From: Paenarthrobacter nicotinovorans | GTDB lineage: Bacteria > Actinomycetota > Actinomycetes > Actinomycetales > Micrococcaceae | Assembly: GCF_007670255.1 (NCBI RefSeq) | Contig: NZ_SZVS01000003.1 | Span: 124,001-188,000, forward strand | Reading direction: 5' to 3' | Length of the DNA: 64,000 bases | Shown here: positions 19,057-28,073 of the stretch, piece after piece | How the letters are laid out: every line of letters begins with the position of its first letter | Position numbering within the stretch: the stretch's first letter is position 1 | Position numbers and translations under genes: made by a program | Notes under the pieces: model-generated | Told to the model about the DNA's origin: nothing | Databases searched by the model: none | Seen by the model: the letters and a program-made list of their open reading frames with translations, nothing else

Positions 19057-21300
19057 CTACACAGTGACCTTTTCGGCTTGTTCCTGCACTACCTGGCCGG
19101 CAGACTTCCCACGGCGGTAGCGCCTTACGTAGTGGAACACGGTGAACAGCAGAATTCCGAACCACGCAGCAGCCTGTGCTGCCAGTCCCATGGTGAGTCC
19201 CGGCGTCGTGAAGGAGATGTCAACTGACTTGGCACCTGCGGGGAGGTCCACCATAATGACGCCGGCAGGTCCCTGGGTAAGTTTCTGCGTCTCGCCGTCG
19301 ACCTTGACGGTGTAACCGGGCCACGCGAGCCGCGCGAAAGTCAGCTTCCCCGCACTTCCGCTGCCTGACAACTCGACGTGTTCGTCGTTACCGTTACGGA
19401 CTGCATCCTGGACGGTAATTCCGTCCGATACCCACGAAACCGTGCCGGGGTGCGGCAGCGGGTTCTGGCGCTGCAGGATGGTCCTTGTTTCATCCGAGGC
19501 CACAATGGACCAACCCGGTGCAATGTCCAACTGGTCCGGGGCGATCAGGGTCTTCTGGACGGCGACGGTCTCTACCTGAAGCACGTCGGCCAGCGTCGCG
19601 TTGATCTCCGGTGATGCCTGCTTGAACAACTCCGTGTAGGCCAAGGGGCACGTTTCACCGCGGTAGTTCATGCACAAGGCATTGACGTACGTAGTGAAGC
19701 TGATTCCGCTGTAGCGGCCCATGCTGTTGTTGATGTCGGCATTGAGGATCTGGTTGCCGTAGAGGAGGCGCCCCTGCGTGAATTCCTCTCCAGTGATCTT
19801 CATGGTGTTGAAGATCTGGATGGTATTGCCCTTGTAGTTGCTGGTCGCCTCCCGCAGCGTGTCGGCGTCGACGGGGGAGCCGATGCCGGCCACTGCGTTG
19901 TTGGGTACGAACTGCCGGGACTGCATGCCCAAAGTGGCGATGGTGCCGATGACCAAGACGGCGGCCAGGCCACGGTACCCGAACCGCTTCCAACCCAGGA
20001 CAGCAAGCGCCACCAGAACCAAGGTCACTGCAAGCGTAAAGAACTGCCACTTGCCGCCCTCGGGCACCATGGACCAGGCGCGGTAGGTTCCGAAGCCAAG
20101 GATCGCCACCGTGATCACCAGGCGCTGCTTCCAGGCGGTCGTTTTCAGGCCTGCCGAGGCAACAACAGCCACCAGGACAATGACACCGAGGTACACATAC
20201 TCGATGAGACGGATGGGCCAGCGGAACACCAGAACCTGGGAGGGAGCAAACGTCAGGAGGAAGTAAATTCCCGTGATGATGTAAATGCTGAAAATTTGGC
20301 GGGACCGGTTGCGGAAGCTCCGGAAGTCAAGCCAGGGAAGCAACGGCAGGACGAACCAGGCCAGGTAGCTCGATGGAACGTTGTCGATCGGGGCCCAGAA
20401 GTTGTTGATCCGCGGCCTCATGGAGGAGGTACTCATCGTCAACAGGGAAGACATGTCAGGCGAGAGGAACAGGTCGTTGAGAATCTCGCTCTGTTGCCTC
20501 ACGGTAACCGCGGAGCTGAGGGGCAGGGGGAAGTAGACCAAGACGGCGGTCAAACCCACCAGCGCGCCTACGATGACGATCGGAACCAGGCGACGCCAGT
20601 GCCGCATCAGCATCAACTCGATGGCAACTGCAGCCAGGACGATGATGACGCCGATGGCACCGTAGGGATTGCCCGCGGTCATGGTCATGAAACCAAGGAG
20701 GAACGGCAGGAACGGTGAGGTGTTTCGACGCGCATAGCGGCGCACGGACCACCAGAAGACCGTAATCCAGGCAAACGCCATCAGGCCGCCCGGCCAACGG
20801 GCGGCCTCGTAGAAGAGGGTAAAGCCGCTGAACGGAATGGCTACGCCTGCGGCAAGGGCCAAAGGCCTGTTCGAGCCGTAATCCCGGGCGAGCATAAAGG
20901 TGCCAAAGGCCAGCAGGGCGATGAACTGGATGATGATGAAATAACTCGCCAGCGACAGGTTCTCAAAGTTGGAGACGATGACGGAGTTGACGATATTGAC
21001 GGGATTGAAGATTCCGTAGCCCACCTCGGCAACAATGTTGCCGCCAACCCAGCCCCCGGGTTCCATCAAGGGGAACCGGCCGGAGCGGATCTCTTCACCC
21101 ATGTGCCGCCACAGGGGAAGGAATGACTGCATCATGTCATCCCAGTAGTAGAACGTGGGATTGAACAGCCGCGGGATGATGGAGGAGATTGCCGCGATGA
21201 CGGCGGTAACAATGCCCCAATGCCAATCGTGCTGCATGAGGTAGCGCCGTTTGGTGATCGGTTGGCGCTGGGCAGTGGCCCCGGAGGTTACTGCTGTCAT
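19057..21300 (-). CDS. YfhO-family GT-C type membrane glycosyltransferase
   Basis: The ATG at 21300, behind AAGGAGC, gives 747 residues; an open extension upstream lacks a ribosome site. The protein has a first helix near residue 25, a periplasmic-facing acidic segment YYWDDMMQSF near 45 as in GT-C enzymes, about a dozen hydrophobic helices up to residue 480, and a soluble C-terminal half that ends with one more helix and a basic tail. YfhO proteins take a sugar from a polyprenyl-phosphate carrier outside the cell and attach it to a cell-wall polymer or lipid. It is last in an operon with a GT2 transferase and a flippase-like protein, 99 bp behind the latter. The acceptor is unknown; the neighbouring galactan-type polymer is a candidate. 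Confidence 0.8.
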   Translation of the reverse strand: MTAVTSGATAQRQPITKRRYLMQHDWHWGIVTAVIAAISSIIPRLFNPTFYYWDDMMQSFLPLWRHMGEEIRSGRFPLMEPGGWVGGNIVAEVGYGIFNPVNIVNSVIVSNFENLSLASYFIIIQFIALLAFGTFMLARDYGSNRPLALAAGVAIPFSGFTLFYEAARWPGGLMAFAWITVFWWSVRRYARRNTSPFLPFLLGFMTMTAGNPYGAIGVIIVLAAVAIELMLMRHWRRLVPIVIVGALVGLTAVLVYFPLPLSSAVTVRQQSEILNDLFLSPDMSSLLTMSTSSMRPRINNFWAPIDNVPSSYLAWFVLPLLPWLDFRSFRNRSRQIFSIYIITGIYFLLTFAPSQVLVFRWPIRLIEYVYLGVIVLVAVVASAGLKTTAWKQRLVITVAILGFGTYRAWSMVPEGGKWQFFTLAVTLVLVALAVLGWKRFGYRGLAAVLVIGTIATLGMQSRQFVPNNAVAGIGSPVDADTLREATSNYKGNTIQIFNTMKITGEEFTQGRLLYGNQILNADINNSMGRYSGISFTTYVNALCMNYRGETCPLAYTELFKQASPEINATLADVLQVETVAVQKTLIAPDQLDIAPGWSIVASDETRTILQRQNPLPHPGTVSWVSDGITVQDAVRNGNDEHVELSGSGSAGKLTFARLAWPGYTVKVDGETQKLTQGPAGVIMVDLPAGAKSVDISFTTPGLTMGLAAQAAAWFGILLFTVFHYVRRYRRGKSAGQVVQEQAEKVTV

Positions 21301-21399
21301 GGTGGTACCTTGCTCCTTAGCAGGCGGCATACGTTTGGAAATAGGCCCGAAGAACGCCCGGGAATCGTGGAAACCCGGGCGCGCCAAAGACCCACAGCA

Positions 21400-22428
21400 T
21401 CAGCTGGGCTCTGAGGAGGATTCTCCGGAGGGTTTGGAGGCTGACTGTTGGCGCCACCGGAAATGCACAAAAGCGATGCCAACGCAGAGCAGGTCTGCGA
21501 CGGTGAACATGATCCGGGACAGCGCGGCAATGGCGGTTGCAGCACCGGCTGTCATCATGCCGGCCAACGCGAGGATGAGGATGGCCTCACGGGCACCAAC
21601 GCCGGCAGGAAGCAGGAATGCGAGCACACCCAAGGTCATTCCGAGCGCCAAGGCTCCGGTAAGGACGAGGAAAGTGGCCAGGTCCAAGGTTGCCTCGTGA
21701 CCTACGAGGATCCACAAGTGCAGTCCGAAGCAGAGGTACATAAGAACGCCAAGAATGAAGGCCTTGACCATGGTGTTTGCCTGAATGCGCTCAGGCAGCG
21801 GGGGCCTGCGGAATACCTTGAGCACGAAGTTGACCAGGAAGGTCACGACGTTCGGGTTCATCGCCAGGATCACGACGGGCAGGATGACGTACAGCCACTG
21901 CAGATTGGGTTCGCGCTGCACGAGGATCGGCAGCGCTGAGGCTCCAACCACCAAGGCCGCGCCGATGGTGATGCCCGTGCTCACCAAGGAGGCCACGAAG
22001 ACCTGGGCCCTCGCAATGCCGTTCTTGCGGCCGAGCTCCATCTGGAGGACGAACGCCCAGACGGAACCGGGAAGGTATTTGCCGATCTGACCGACGAGGT
22101 AGATCTGGTTGAGGACCAAGCCCTGTGGTTCGATATCCACGGCCCTGAGCAAGCTGGCCATGACGACCCGCCACATGTACATGCCGAGAAGAACACCCGG
22201 AATGAGGGCAAGCAGGGAAAGCAGCACCTGCCACCATTGCAGTGCGAAGACAGTAGCCTGAACCTGGGGCCATTGGACTGCGATGAAGTAGACGGCAGCG
22301 GCAAAGACGATAACCACAAGCGCACGCCGGGCAAAATCCACCAGCTTGGCTTTGGTGGTCTTCGCGGGCGGCTGTTCCAGGTTCACGTCGTTCTCGTTCG
22401 ACGGTGTTTCTGCGATGGATCCCGTCAT
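21400..22428 (-). CDS. MprF-type flippase-like membrane protein (lysylphosphatidylglycerol synthase TM region family)
   Basis: The 342-residue protein has a charged N-terminus of about 28 residues and then roughly eight to nine hydrophobic helices. Motifs of the LPG_synthase_TM (UPF0104) family are visible: LNQIYLVGQIGKYLPGSVW near residue 105 and a glycine-rich LPAGVGAREAILILALAG near 270. It lacks the soluble synthase domain of MprF, so it is the membrane module only. Members of this family are thought to move lipids or lipid-linked sugars between leaflets. Its start overlaps the stop of the GT2 gene by ATGA, which suggests the two act together. Confidence 0.85.
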   Translation of the reverse strand: MTGSIAETPSNENDVNLEQPPAKTTKAKLVDFARRALVVIVFAAAVYFIAVQWPQVQATVFALQWWQVLLSLLALIPGVLLGMYMWRVVMASLLRAVDIEPQGLVLNQIYLVGQIGKYLPGSVWAFVLQMELGRKNGIARAQVFVASLVSTGITIGAALVVGASALPILVQREPNLQWLYVILPVVILAMNPNVVTFLVNFVLKVFRRPPLPERIQANTMVKAFILGVLMYLCFGLHLWILVGHEATLDLATFLVLTGALALGMTLGVLAFLLPAGVGAREAILILALAGMMTAGAATAIAALSRIMFTVADLLCVGIAFVHFRWRQQSASKPSGESSSEPS

Positions 22429-23180
22429 GGGGCGTGGGTCCCAGCGCTGGGAGCCGCTGCGAGTTCACTCTTCCTGCGGCGCATGGCCACCAGGCCTTTG
22501 AACATCTTGACGACGTCGGCAGTACGGATGGTGGTTTCGCCGGGTTCGTCGTCGGGGGCCAAGGTGACGGGTACTTCGACGATGTCGAAACCCTGCTTCT
22601 CGGCCGCGTAGACAACCTGGGTGCTGAAGAGGAAGCCGGGATCGTCGAAGCGATGCACCATGCTCCGCAACCAGCCGCCGTCGACAATCAGCGTGCCTTG
22701 GGAATCGCCAACCTTGGATCCAAGAATCACTTGCCGAAGCGTCTTGAAGCCGAAAGTGGTCAGTCCCCGCAGGGGGCTGCGCTGGATGTTCGAATTCTTG
22801 TGCGCTTTGGAACCAATCACCACATGCGGCTTGGGGGTGAGCTTTGCGTCTTCATCAAGATCATCGGTCCCGAAAGGGAGGTCGTCTGCCGTGAGGAGTA
22901 CCCGTCGACCGGAACTGGCTTCAATGCCTCGCCGGTACGCGTTTCCCATCCCTTTTTCGCTTTGGAGAACATGGAACGTTACGTTCGGAGTATCCACCGC
23001 GTGCTCACGGGCAACCTGAAGTGTGTTGTCGGAAGATCCGTTCTCCACGATGATGATCTCGGAGCTGCCACTGGTTAGATAGCCGGAAAGGCGCGCCATG
23101 GTTGTCGCCAAAATCCGTTCTCCGTTATAGACCGGGATCACAACGGAGAGATCCGGTTGGCCTGCCTGGTCGAAAGTCAA
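22425..23180 (-). CDS. GT2 glycosyltransferase, polyprenyl-phosphate-sugar synthase-like
   Basis: The TTG at 23180 follows GAGGAGAGTC and gives 251 residues. The GT-A fold begins with SVVIPVYNGERILATT near residue 12, followed by EIIIVENGSSDNT near 40 and VLLTADDLPFG near 95, where the acidic pair would bind the metal ion. No membrane helix follows, as in DPM1-type enzymes. Such enzymes load a sugar from a nucleotide donor onto polyprenyl phosphate. The operon order, loading enzyme then flippase-like protein then GT-C protein, fits a three-component surface glycosylation module. The sugar is not predictable from sequence. A TAGACT -10-like box lies at 23267-23272 on the minus strand. Confidence 0.85.
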   Translation of the reverse strand: MTFDQAGQPDLSVVIPVYNGERILATTMARLSGYLTSGSSEIIIVENGSSDNTLQVAREHAVDTPNVTFHVLQSEKGMGNAYRRGIEASSGRRVLLTADDLPFGTDDLDEDAKLTPKPHVVIGSKAHKNSNIQRSPLRGLTTFGFKTLRQVILGSKVGDSQGTLIVDGGWLRSMVHRFDDPGFLFSTQVVYAAEKQGFDIVEVPVTLAPDDEPGETTIRTADVVKMFKGLVAMRRRKSELAAAPSAGTHAP

Positions 23181-23331
23181 GACTCTCCTCGGTAGTTCGT
23201 GCCGACGAATTCTTGACGCCAGCCGCAGCCCGCAACGCTGGCGTCACGAGGTCCTTGCAAACCCTCAGTCTAGTTCATTGCGGCAAACGATCCGTGGAAG
23301 CACGGTGTGCTCACGGAACGCAGCCAACGAA

Positions 23332-23364
23332 AGGGGTGCACCGGATATTCTCCGATGCACCCCT
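23332..23364 (-). terminator. Terminator of the lipoprotein/FG-GAP operon
   Basis: A 9-bp stem (23332-23340 with 23356-23364) has a further CGGA/TCCG pairing inside and is followed on the minus strand by TTTCG. It lies 28 bp beyond the stop of the FG-GAP protein gene. Confidence 0.65.
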
Positions 23365-23392
23365 CGAAACGGCAAGCTGGCGGTTCAGTCCA

Positions 23393-26300
23393 CTAGGGGA
23401 GCGACGTGAATCCTTGCCATCCTGTTCCTACTTGTCCCCAAGCAAGCCACCCACCGGTGCCATTGCCTGGGTAGAGCCACAGATTGCCGTTGGCATCCCT
23501 GGCGAGGACGTCGGGCTTGCCGTTGCCATTGAAATCGCCTGGGCCAAGGAGGGCAGTCATGCCACCCCAGCCGCTGCCGATCTGGGAGCGGCTGCCCCAG
23601 CCACCGGTGCCATTGCCCGGATACAGCCACAGGGCGCCGCCGGTATCCCGGGCAATCACGTCGGTCTTGCCATCGCCGTTGAAATCGCCGGTGCTGAAGA
23701 TGGCATTCATGACGTTCCAGCCGGCCCCGACCTGCGTTGACCCTGCGGTGAACTTGCCCAGGCCGTCTCCCTTGTAGAGCCACAGCACGCCCGAGGCGTC
23801 CCTCGCAAGAAGGTCGGATTTGCCATCTCCGCTGAAGTCACCGGGAGCGACGACGGCCGTCATTCCACTCCAACCACTTCCCACCGATACCGCCGGCTGC
23901 CAACCGCCTGTTCCGTTGCCCTTGAAGAGCCACAGTTGTCCGGCAGCATCCCGGGCGAAGACATCGCTGCGTCCATCTCCGCTGAAGTCCCTTGTAGGAA
24001 TGATGAGGTTGTAGTTGTTCCAGGAGGTACCCGTGTTGACTTTGCCCAGCCAACCGCCTGTCCCGTTGCCTGGGTAGAGCCACAGTGTTCCGGCGGAATC
24101 CCGGGCCAGGACGTCATTCTTGGCGTCCGAGTTGTAGTCCTTCCAGGTGTTGGCGGGGGCCGGCGGCACGGTGTAGGTCTGCGAGGCGACCGCCGATTGG
24201 TTTCCTGCGGTGTCAACGGCAAAGTACTTCACCGTGGTGGTTGCCGTGGGCGTGATCGTCACCGTTGTGGTTCCAACCTGGCTGGAAACAGTCGGGGTGG
24301 AATTATCGGTGGTGTAGTAGATCTTTGCCCCGGCTTCTGTCGTCAGCGTGACGCTTTGTCCCAGGGTGATGTTGCCGCCCTGGGGGCTGGCAGTTACAGT
24401 CGGCGCAACGTTGTCCAGTACGTACACCTGCGTCTGTGGCGCAGAGGCATTGTTCGAAGTATCCACCGCAATGTACTTGAGCGTCTTGCTGCCCATTGCG
24501 ATGGGAGCGGTGTACAGCGTGCTGGCCGTATTGGGTGTGCTGCCATCTTCCGTGTAGTAGATCTTCGCGCCCGCTTCATTGGCCGTGAGCGTGATCTTGC
24601 TCGAGGGGCCGTAGGTGCCTGCAACGGGATCCGCCGTCACGGTTGGTGGTGTTGTGTCAGCGATGAAGACCGTGAAGTTCACGCCGGCCACCGTCGTGTT
24701 CCCCGCAGCGTCCCGGGCTTCAACTTCGAACCTGTTCGGACCGTTGGCGATGTCGGCGTAAACCTTGGGGGAGGTACATGCCGTGAAGGCATCTGTCCCC
24801 AGCCGGCAGCGGAATCCGGCCACGTCCGGTGCAGTCGAGGCGAACTGGAACTGGTATCCGGCACCCACTGTGGCGCCACTGGCCGGAGCCGTGATTGCCA
24901 CCTGCGGAGCCGTCAGGTCCGCTGTCACGTTCAAGGAAGCAGCGGGGCCGACGTTACCGGCGGCATCCGTGCTCCTGATGCGCAGGGTGTGCGCACCTTC
25001 TGTGGTCAGCGTGAAGGTGTCACCGGGTACGCAGGCCTTGAAATCAGCGTCCGCCGTGGAATCAACCGAGCAACTCAGCGTGGTTCCGGCTTCGAAGGTC
25101 GCGCCGAGTACTGGTTTGCCGTTCACCACCTGTCCGCTGTTCGGTGCGGTGAAGACAGGCGCAGCAGGGGCCACGGTGTCCACGGTGAACGTCCGCGAAA
25201 CGGGAACGCCTCCCGGAGCTGGCCGTACCGAGAAGGTCTGCGGTCCGTTGGCCAGTACAGCTGAGGTGTACGTGCCACTGGTGCAATCCGTCCAGGCTCC
25301 ACCGACGGAGCATTCCAAAGCGCTGCCGCTCGGATCCGCGCTGACACCGAACGTTGGTGTGGTGTCGTTGGTGAAGGCGGGGTTAGGTGACTGCGCGCCA
25401 CTTGCCAAGGTCGGCCCGGAGGTGATCTGGGCTATGACTCCACCCAGGAGGCTCATCTTTCCTTGGCCGGTAGCCGGAGTCGCATTCAGTTGTCCGGGAT
25501 CATCCAAGACCAGCAGCTGGCCGCCGCGCATGCCCAGGCCACTGATCTTGCTGAAGCCCAGTGCCCAGGAGTTGTCAACAACCCCCGTATCGAGGTTCAG
25601 TCGTGACACCTTGTCCTTGCCGGCATCGGCCGCAGTGGTGCCGGTGCTCGTGCCTGTGTAGATGATGTGCGCATCGTAGTCGTAGTAGATCGACGATGCG
25701 ACGCCAACGTTGTAGGACGCCAGCGGCACGTAGTTGGTCATGTCGCCGTCGTCCGGGGCTGAAAAGGCCCGAAGCCCGGTGGTTTCCAGCACGTAGACGC
25801 TGACGTGACCGTTGCTGTCCCAGCCAGCGGCTACGAGGCCAAGGGCCTTCGTGGTGACCGAGGCGATGGTTTCGATGCTCGGGTGCTTGATGGTCGGATC
25901 AACGATCTTGATGATGGACCGCGCATTCGCAAATGAAAGGTAGATGTTGCCGTCGGGTCCGTCGCTGACGGCGTTCGGCCTGACATCTCCATCCAGGATG
26001 GAGAGTGTGCTGCTGTACTCGAAGCGGTTAAGGGAAGGGCTCCATTCGGCGCGGACCAAATGCGAGCTTCCCACCGAGGCGTCAGGAATGAACGCTATCT
26101 CGTCACCGCTGCCGATCTTGGCGGGAGTGGGATCGTAGATGGTGGCGACTCCGGGCACCTTTGCACCTTGCCCGGATCCGGGCAGGCTACCGCCCAGGCA
26201 GGTGTCCTTTTCCACGGCGCCGGGTTGCCCGTTGACTGGCTCGGACATACGGCAGAAGCCGGCGACACTGTCGGAGACCCATACTTTGCCGACGGGGTCC

Positions 26301-26488
26301 ACCACCGTACCGGCAGCCTTGGTAAGGCCGGTGCCGACCACCTGACGCTGTTGGTCGGCGAAGGCCGGGGTGCTGGAAACGACGGCGGTCATTCCGGCAA
26401 CGGCCAGAGCCGCTGCGGCCACGATTGTTGTCAGCTTCTTGCCGCGGAGCAGGCTGGGGGTGAAGATACGGGCTGCAGGCTGTTCCAT
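23393..26488 (-). CDS. Secreted multidomain protein: propeller-like N-terminus, Ig-like and chitobiase-C-type repeats, FG-GAP repeats
   Basis: The ATG at 26488 shares one base with the stop of the upstream lipoprotein gene (TGATG) and gives 1031 residues. A signal peptide is clear: basic LLRGKKL, a hydrophobic core, then AFADQ as the cleavage site near residue 42. Residues 45-370 resemble an NHL/SMP-30-like beta-propeller. Three Ig-like domains follow, each with a Cys pair (for example ALECSVGGAWTDC). Two chitobiase-C-terminal-like repeats have the hallmark AKIYYTEDGSTP and AKIYYTTDNSTP. The last 260 residues are five FG-GAP/VCBS repeats with Ca-binding loops such as DFSGDGKSD. There is no sortase signal or membrane anchor, so it is secreted or held by carbohydrate binding. 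No catalytic motif is evident; a matrix or binding role is inferred. Confidence 0.8.
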   Translation of the reverse strand: MEQPAARIFTPSLLRGKKLTTIVAAAALAVAGMTAVVSSTPAFADQQRQVVGTGLTKAAGTVVDPVGKVWVSDSVAGFCRMSEPVNGQPGAVEKDTCLGGSLPGSGQGAKVPGVATIYDPTPAKIGSGDEIAFIPDASVGSSHLVRAEWSPSLNRFEYSSTLSILDGDVRPNAVSDGPDGNIYLSFANARSIIKIVDPTIKHPSIETIASVTTKALGLVAAGWDSNGHVSVYVLETTGLRAFSAPDDGDMTNYVPLASYNVGVASSIYYDYDAHIIYTGTSTGTTAADAGKDKVSRLNLDTGVVDNSWALGFSKISGLGMRGGQLLVLDDPGQLNATPATGQGKMSLLGGVIAQITSGPTLASGAQSPNPAFTNDTTPTFGVSADPSGSALECSVGGAWTDCTSGTYTSAVLANGPQTFSVRPAPGGVPVSRTFTVDTVAPAAPVFTAPNSGQVVNGKPVLGATFEAGTTLSCSVDSTADADFKACVPGDTFTLTTEGAHTLRIRSTDAAGNVGPAASLNVTADLTAPQVAITAPASGATVGAGYQFQFASTAPDVAGFRCRLGTDAFTACTSPKVYADIANGPNRFEVEARDAAGNTTVAGVNFTVFIADTTPPTVTADPVAGTYGPSSKITLTANEAGAKIYYTEDGSTPNTASTLYTAPIAMGSKTLKYIAVDTSNNASAPQTQVYVLDNVAPTVTASPQGGNITLGQSVTLTTEAGAKIYYTTDNSTPTVSSQVGTTTVTITPTATTTVKYFAVDTAGNQSAVASQTYTVPPAPANTWKDYNSDAKNDVLARDSAGTLWLYPGNGTGGWLGKVNTGTSWNNYNLIIPTRDFSGDGRSDVFARDAAGQLWLFKGNGTGGWQPAVSVGSGWSGMTAVVAPGDFSGDGKSDLLARDASGVLWLYKGDGLGKFTAGSTQVGAGWNVMNAIFSTGDFNGDGKTDVIARDTGGALWLYPGNGTGGWGSRSQIGSGWGGMTALLGPGDFNGNGKPDVLARDANGNLWLYPGNGTGGWLAWGQVGTGWQGFTSLP
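23396..24150 (-). repeat. Five tandem FG-GAP/VCBS repeats at the C-terminus of the secreted protein
   Basis: Five units of about 50 residues share the pattern D-x-N/S-G-D-G-x-x-D followed by ARD...LWLYPGNGTGGW. The DNA is also similar between units, so recent internal duplication or gene conversion is likely. This is within-gene repetition and not a CRISPR or satellite array. Confidence 0.85.
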
Positions 26489-27021
26489 CACGCCACTTCC
26501 TTCAGCCACTTGGTCAGGACTGCCGCCTGTGGTGCCATGGGAGCCAAAGTCAGGGCCCCCTTGACGATGGGCGGGCCGCCGAGACCGTAGAGGGCGGTAC
26601 TGATGGTGGGGGGATTGCTGCGGGTGCATGCCTTGACTATCGCCAGGCAGATATCCGCCCGGTTGCCGGAGGCCCCGGCTTCAATAGCGACGTTGACGGC
26701 AGCGTTTTCCTCGGCTTCAAGGACCTGGGGCTGCGGACCGACGTAGGCGACGCGGACATCAGCGAATTTCTTGTACTGGGTGTTGGCCCAGACTTCCGGA
26801 AGGCTTGACAGCACTGCGAGCGAATTTCCATCCGCCCCGCGACAGTCAAATTTGTACCTTTTTACCGGTTCCGGTCTTTCGGGACGAGGAGTGTCGGCAT
26901 CGCCGGCATTCGTTACGCCCAGCCGGAACGGCTCAACATTTTGCGTTACTTGGACAGAGCAGCCCGTAAGAACGAGACCGGCAAGGCCAAACTGGACGAC
27001 AGCGCGTCTTGGCATATCCAC
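26488..27021 (-). CDS. Lipoprotein of unknown function, paralogue of the upstream lipoprotein
   Basis: A 177-residue protein starts at GTG 27021 (MDMPRRAVVQ); an ATG two codons later is possible. The signal peptide ends in the lipobox LTGC at residue 21, so it should be lipid-anchored outside the membrane. The mature part contains SSLPEVWANTQY, VAYVGPQPQVLEAEEN, CLAIVKACTR and LAPMAPQAAVLTKWL. The same landmarks occur in the same order in the lipoprotein encoded upstream (27100-27909), which shows a gene duplication. Its stop overlaps the start of the secreted FG-GAP protein by one base, so the two are translationally coupled. I know no function for this family. Confidence 0.8.
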   Translation of the reverse strand: MDMPRRAVVQFGLAGLVLTGCSVQVTQNVEPFRLGVTNAGDADTPRPERPEPVKRYKFDCRGADGNSLAVLSSLPEVWANTQYKKFADVRVAYVGPQPQVLEAEENAAVNVAIEAGASGNRADICLAIVKACTRSNPPTISTALYGLGGPPIVKGALTLAPMAPQAAVLTKWLKEVA

Positions 27022-27099
27022 CGAGGGATCCCCACTTCATTCGGATGCTCCCCAGCTCCGCATGCAGTTGGATGTTCGCCCCAGCCGTTGCCGGCTGCA

Positions 27100-27909
27100 T
27101 TACTCCATCTTCTCCCATATTCCGCATTTGTCACTACTTAAGACGTCTTTTTCTGCAAGAAGAATTCCGGCTTGTCCTTCGACGGCGCCACCAGCCGCCT
27201 TTTGGCCACCATCCGGGCCTGTGACACTCCAGGTGCAGCCTTCCGGGGGCGTTTTCCTGAGATGAAACCTGCCGGCGGCCAGGCCGCCGTCGCCCACTGC
27301 ATGCTGGCCGTCACCAGCGCGGGCCCCGGCGGCCCACAGGGCAATGATTTTTCCCTGGGGTGCTTTAGGGCAAAGCTGGCTGGCAGCCTGCAGGAGCTGG
27401 CGGCTGCTGCCGCCGAAGATTTGCGACGCCGAATCATCGCTGACCCGTGTGCAGAGTCCCAACGCCGCCAAGTAGGTCTCCAGACCCTGGGAGGGGTCCG
27501 TTCCGGGTGCGGCGATGGCGATGATCCTGGCTTCATCCTCCGTGGGCTCGTAGGGCTGTGGACCTTGGTAGCTGGCTGTACAAGAGTCCATGCGCACGTA
27601 GCCTGATGAGGCCCAGACCTCGGCCAGGCTCGAGTAAGTTGTGTCGGGCACTGCATTGAGGCTGGTACAGGAGTAGGAGAAGCGGCCCGAGTCATCCGGG
27701 TCCCCGGCACCCTGTCCGCTGCCCTCGCCAGGTTCGCTGCTTGGCTCCGCTGGAGTTTCCGACGGCGGTGCGGACTGCGGCGGGGACGTCGAAGTGGTGG
27801 GGGATGAGGAGGTGGCGGAAGTCGTGGGTGTTGCTCCCGGCGCCGAGGAACAGCCCGAGGCAAGCAGCAGCACAGCTGCAGCTGCTGCTGAAAGGTAGTG
27901 AAAACGCAT
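27100..27909 (-). CDS. Lipoprotein of unknown function with Ser/Thr/Pro-rich linker
   Basis: The ATG at 27909 lies behind GGAGG and gives 269 residues with a clean lipobox (LLLASGC, Cys20); a start six codons upstream would add acidic residues that spoil the signal peptide. A flexible linker rich in Ser, Thr and Pro covers residues 22-70. The conserved module follows: SSLAEVWASSGY, ASYQGPQPYEPTEDEA, LAALGLCTR, CPKAPQGKI. It parallels the downstream lipoprotein landmark by landmark. A C-terminal extension of about 75 residues with ...EGCTWSVTG... and another Cys is unique to this copy. It is the first gene of a three-gene operon with the paralogue and the FG-GAP protein. No function is known to me. 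Confidence 0.8.
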   Translation of the reverse strand: MRFHYLSAAAAAVLLLASGCSSAPGATPTTSATSSSPTTSTSPPQSAPPSETPAEPSSEPGEGSGQGAGDPDDSGRFSYSCTSLNAVPDTTYSSLAEVWASSGYVRMDSCTASYQGPQPYEPTEDEARIIAIAAPGTDPSQGLETYLAALGLCTRVSDDSASQIFGGSSRQLLQAASQLCPKAPQGKIIALWAAGARAGDGQHAVGDGGLAAGRFHLRKTPPEGCTWSVTGPDGGQKAAGGAVEGQAGILLAEKDVLSSDKCGIWEKME

Positions 27910-27974
27910 CAGGGCCTCCAGCTCCATGGTTCTCCGGAGCGGTCAGCCGGGTCAATGGAATGCCCGGCGAATCG

Positions 27975-27986
27975 GGTATCGATACC
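27975..27986. promoter_or_regulatory. 12-bp palindrome upstream of the lipoprotein operon
   Basis: GGTATCGATACC is a perfect palindrome 66 bp upstream of the lipoprotein start, in the only intergenic space before the operon. It may be an operator; no regulator is known for it. Confidence 0.35.
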
Positions 27987-28027
27987 GCTACGGTTTGTGC
28001 GGCAGGTGACGCAGGAGTAACGGAACG

Positions 28028-28060
28028 TTGAAGGCCTTGGCCGAGAGCCAAGGCCTTCAA
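28028..28060 (-). terminator. Hairpin terminator after the ceramidase-like gene
   Basis: A perfect 14-bp stem (28028-28041 with 28047-28060) with a CGAGA loop lies 14 bp beyond the stop of the minus-strand ceramidase-like gene. The following T content is low. Confidence 0.65.
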
Positions 28061-28073
28061 AATCCCTGCGTGC

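Noticed and set aside
23396..24150. Regular DNA repeats that could suggest a CRISPR or minisatellite
   Set aside because: The repeats encode FG-GAP units in one open frame, with no identical direct repeats separated by unique spacers.
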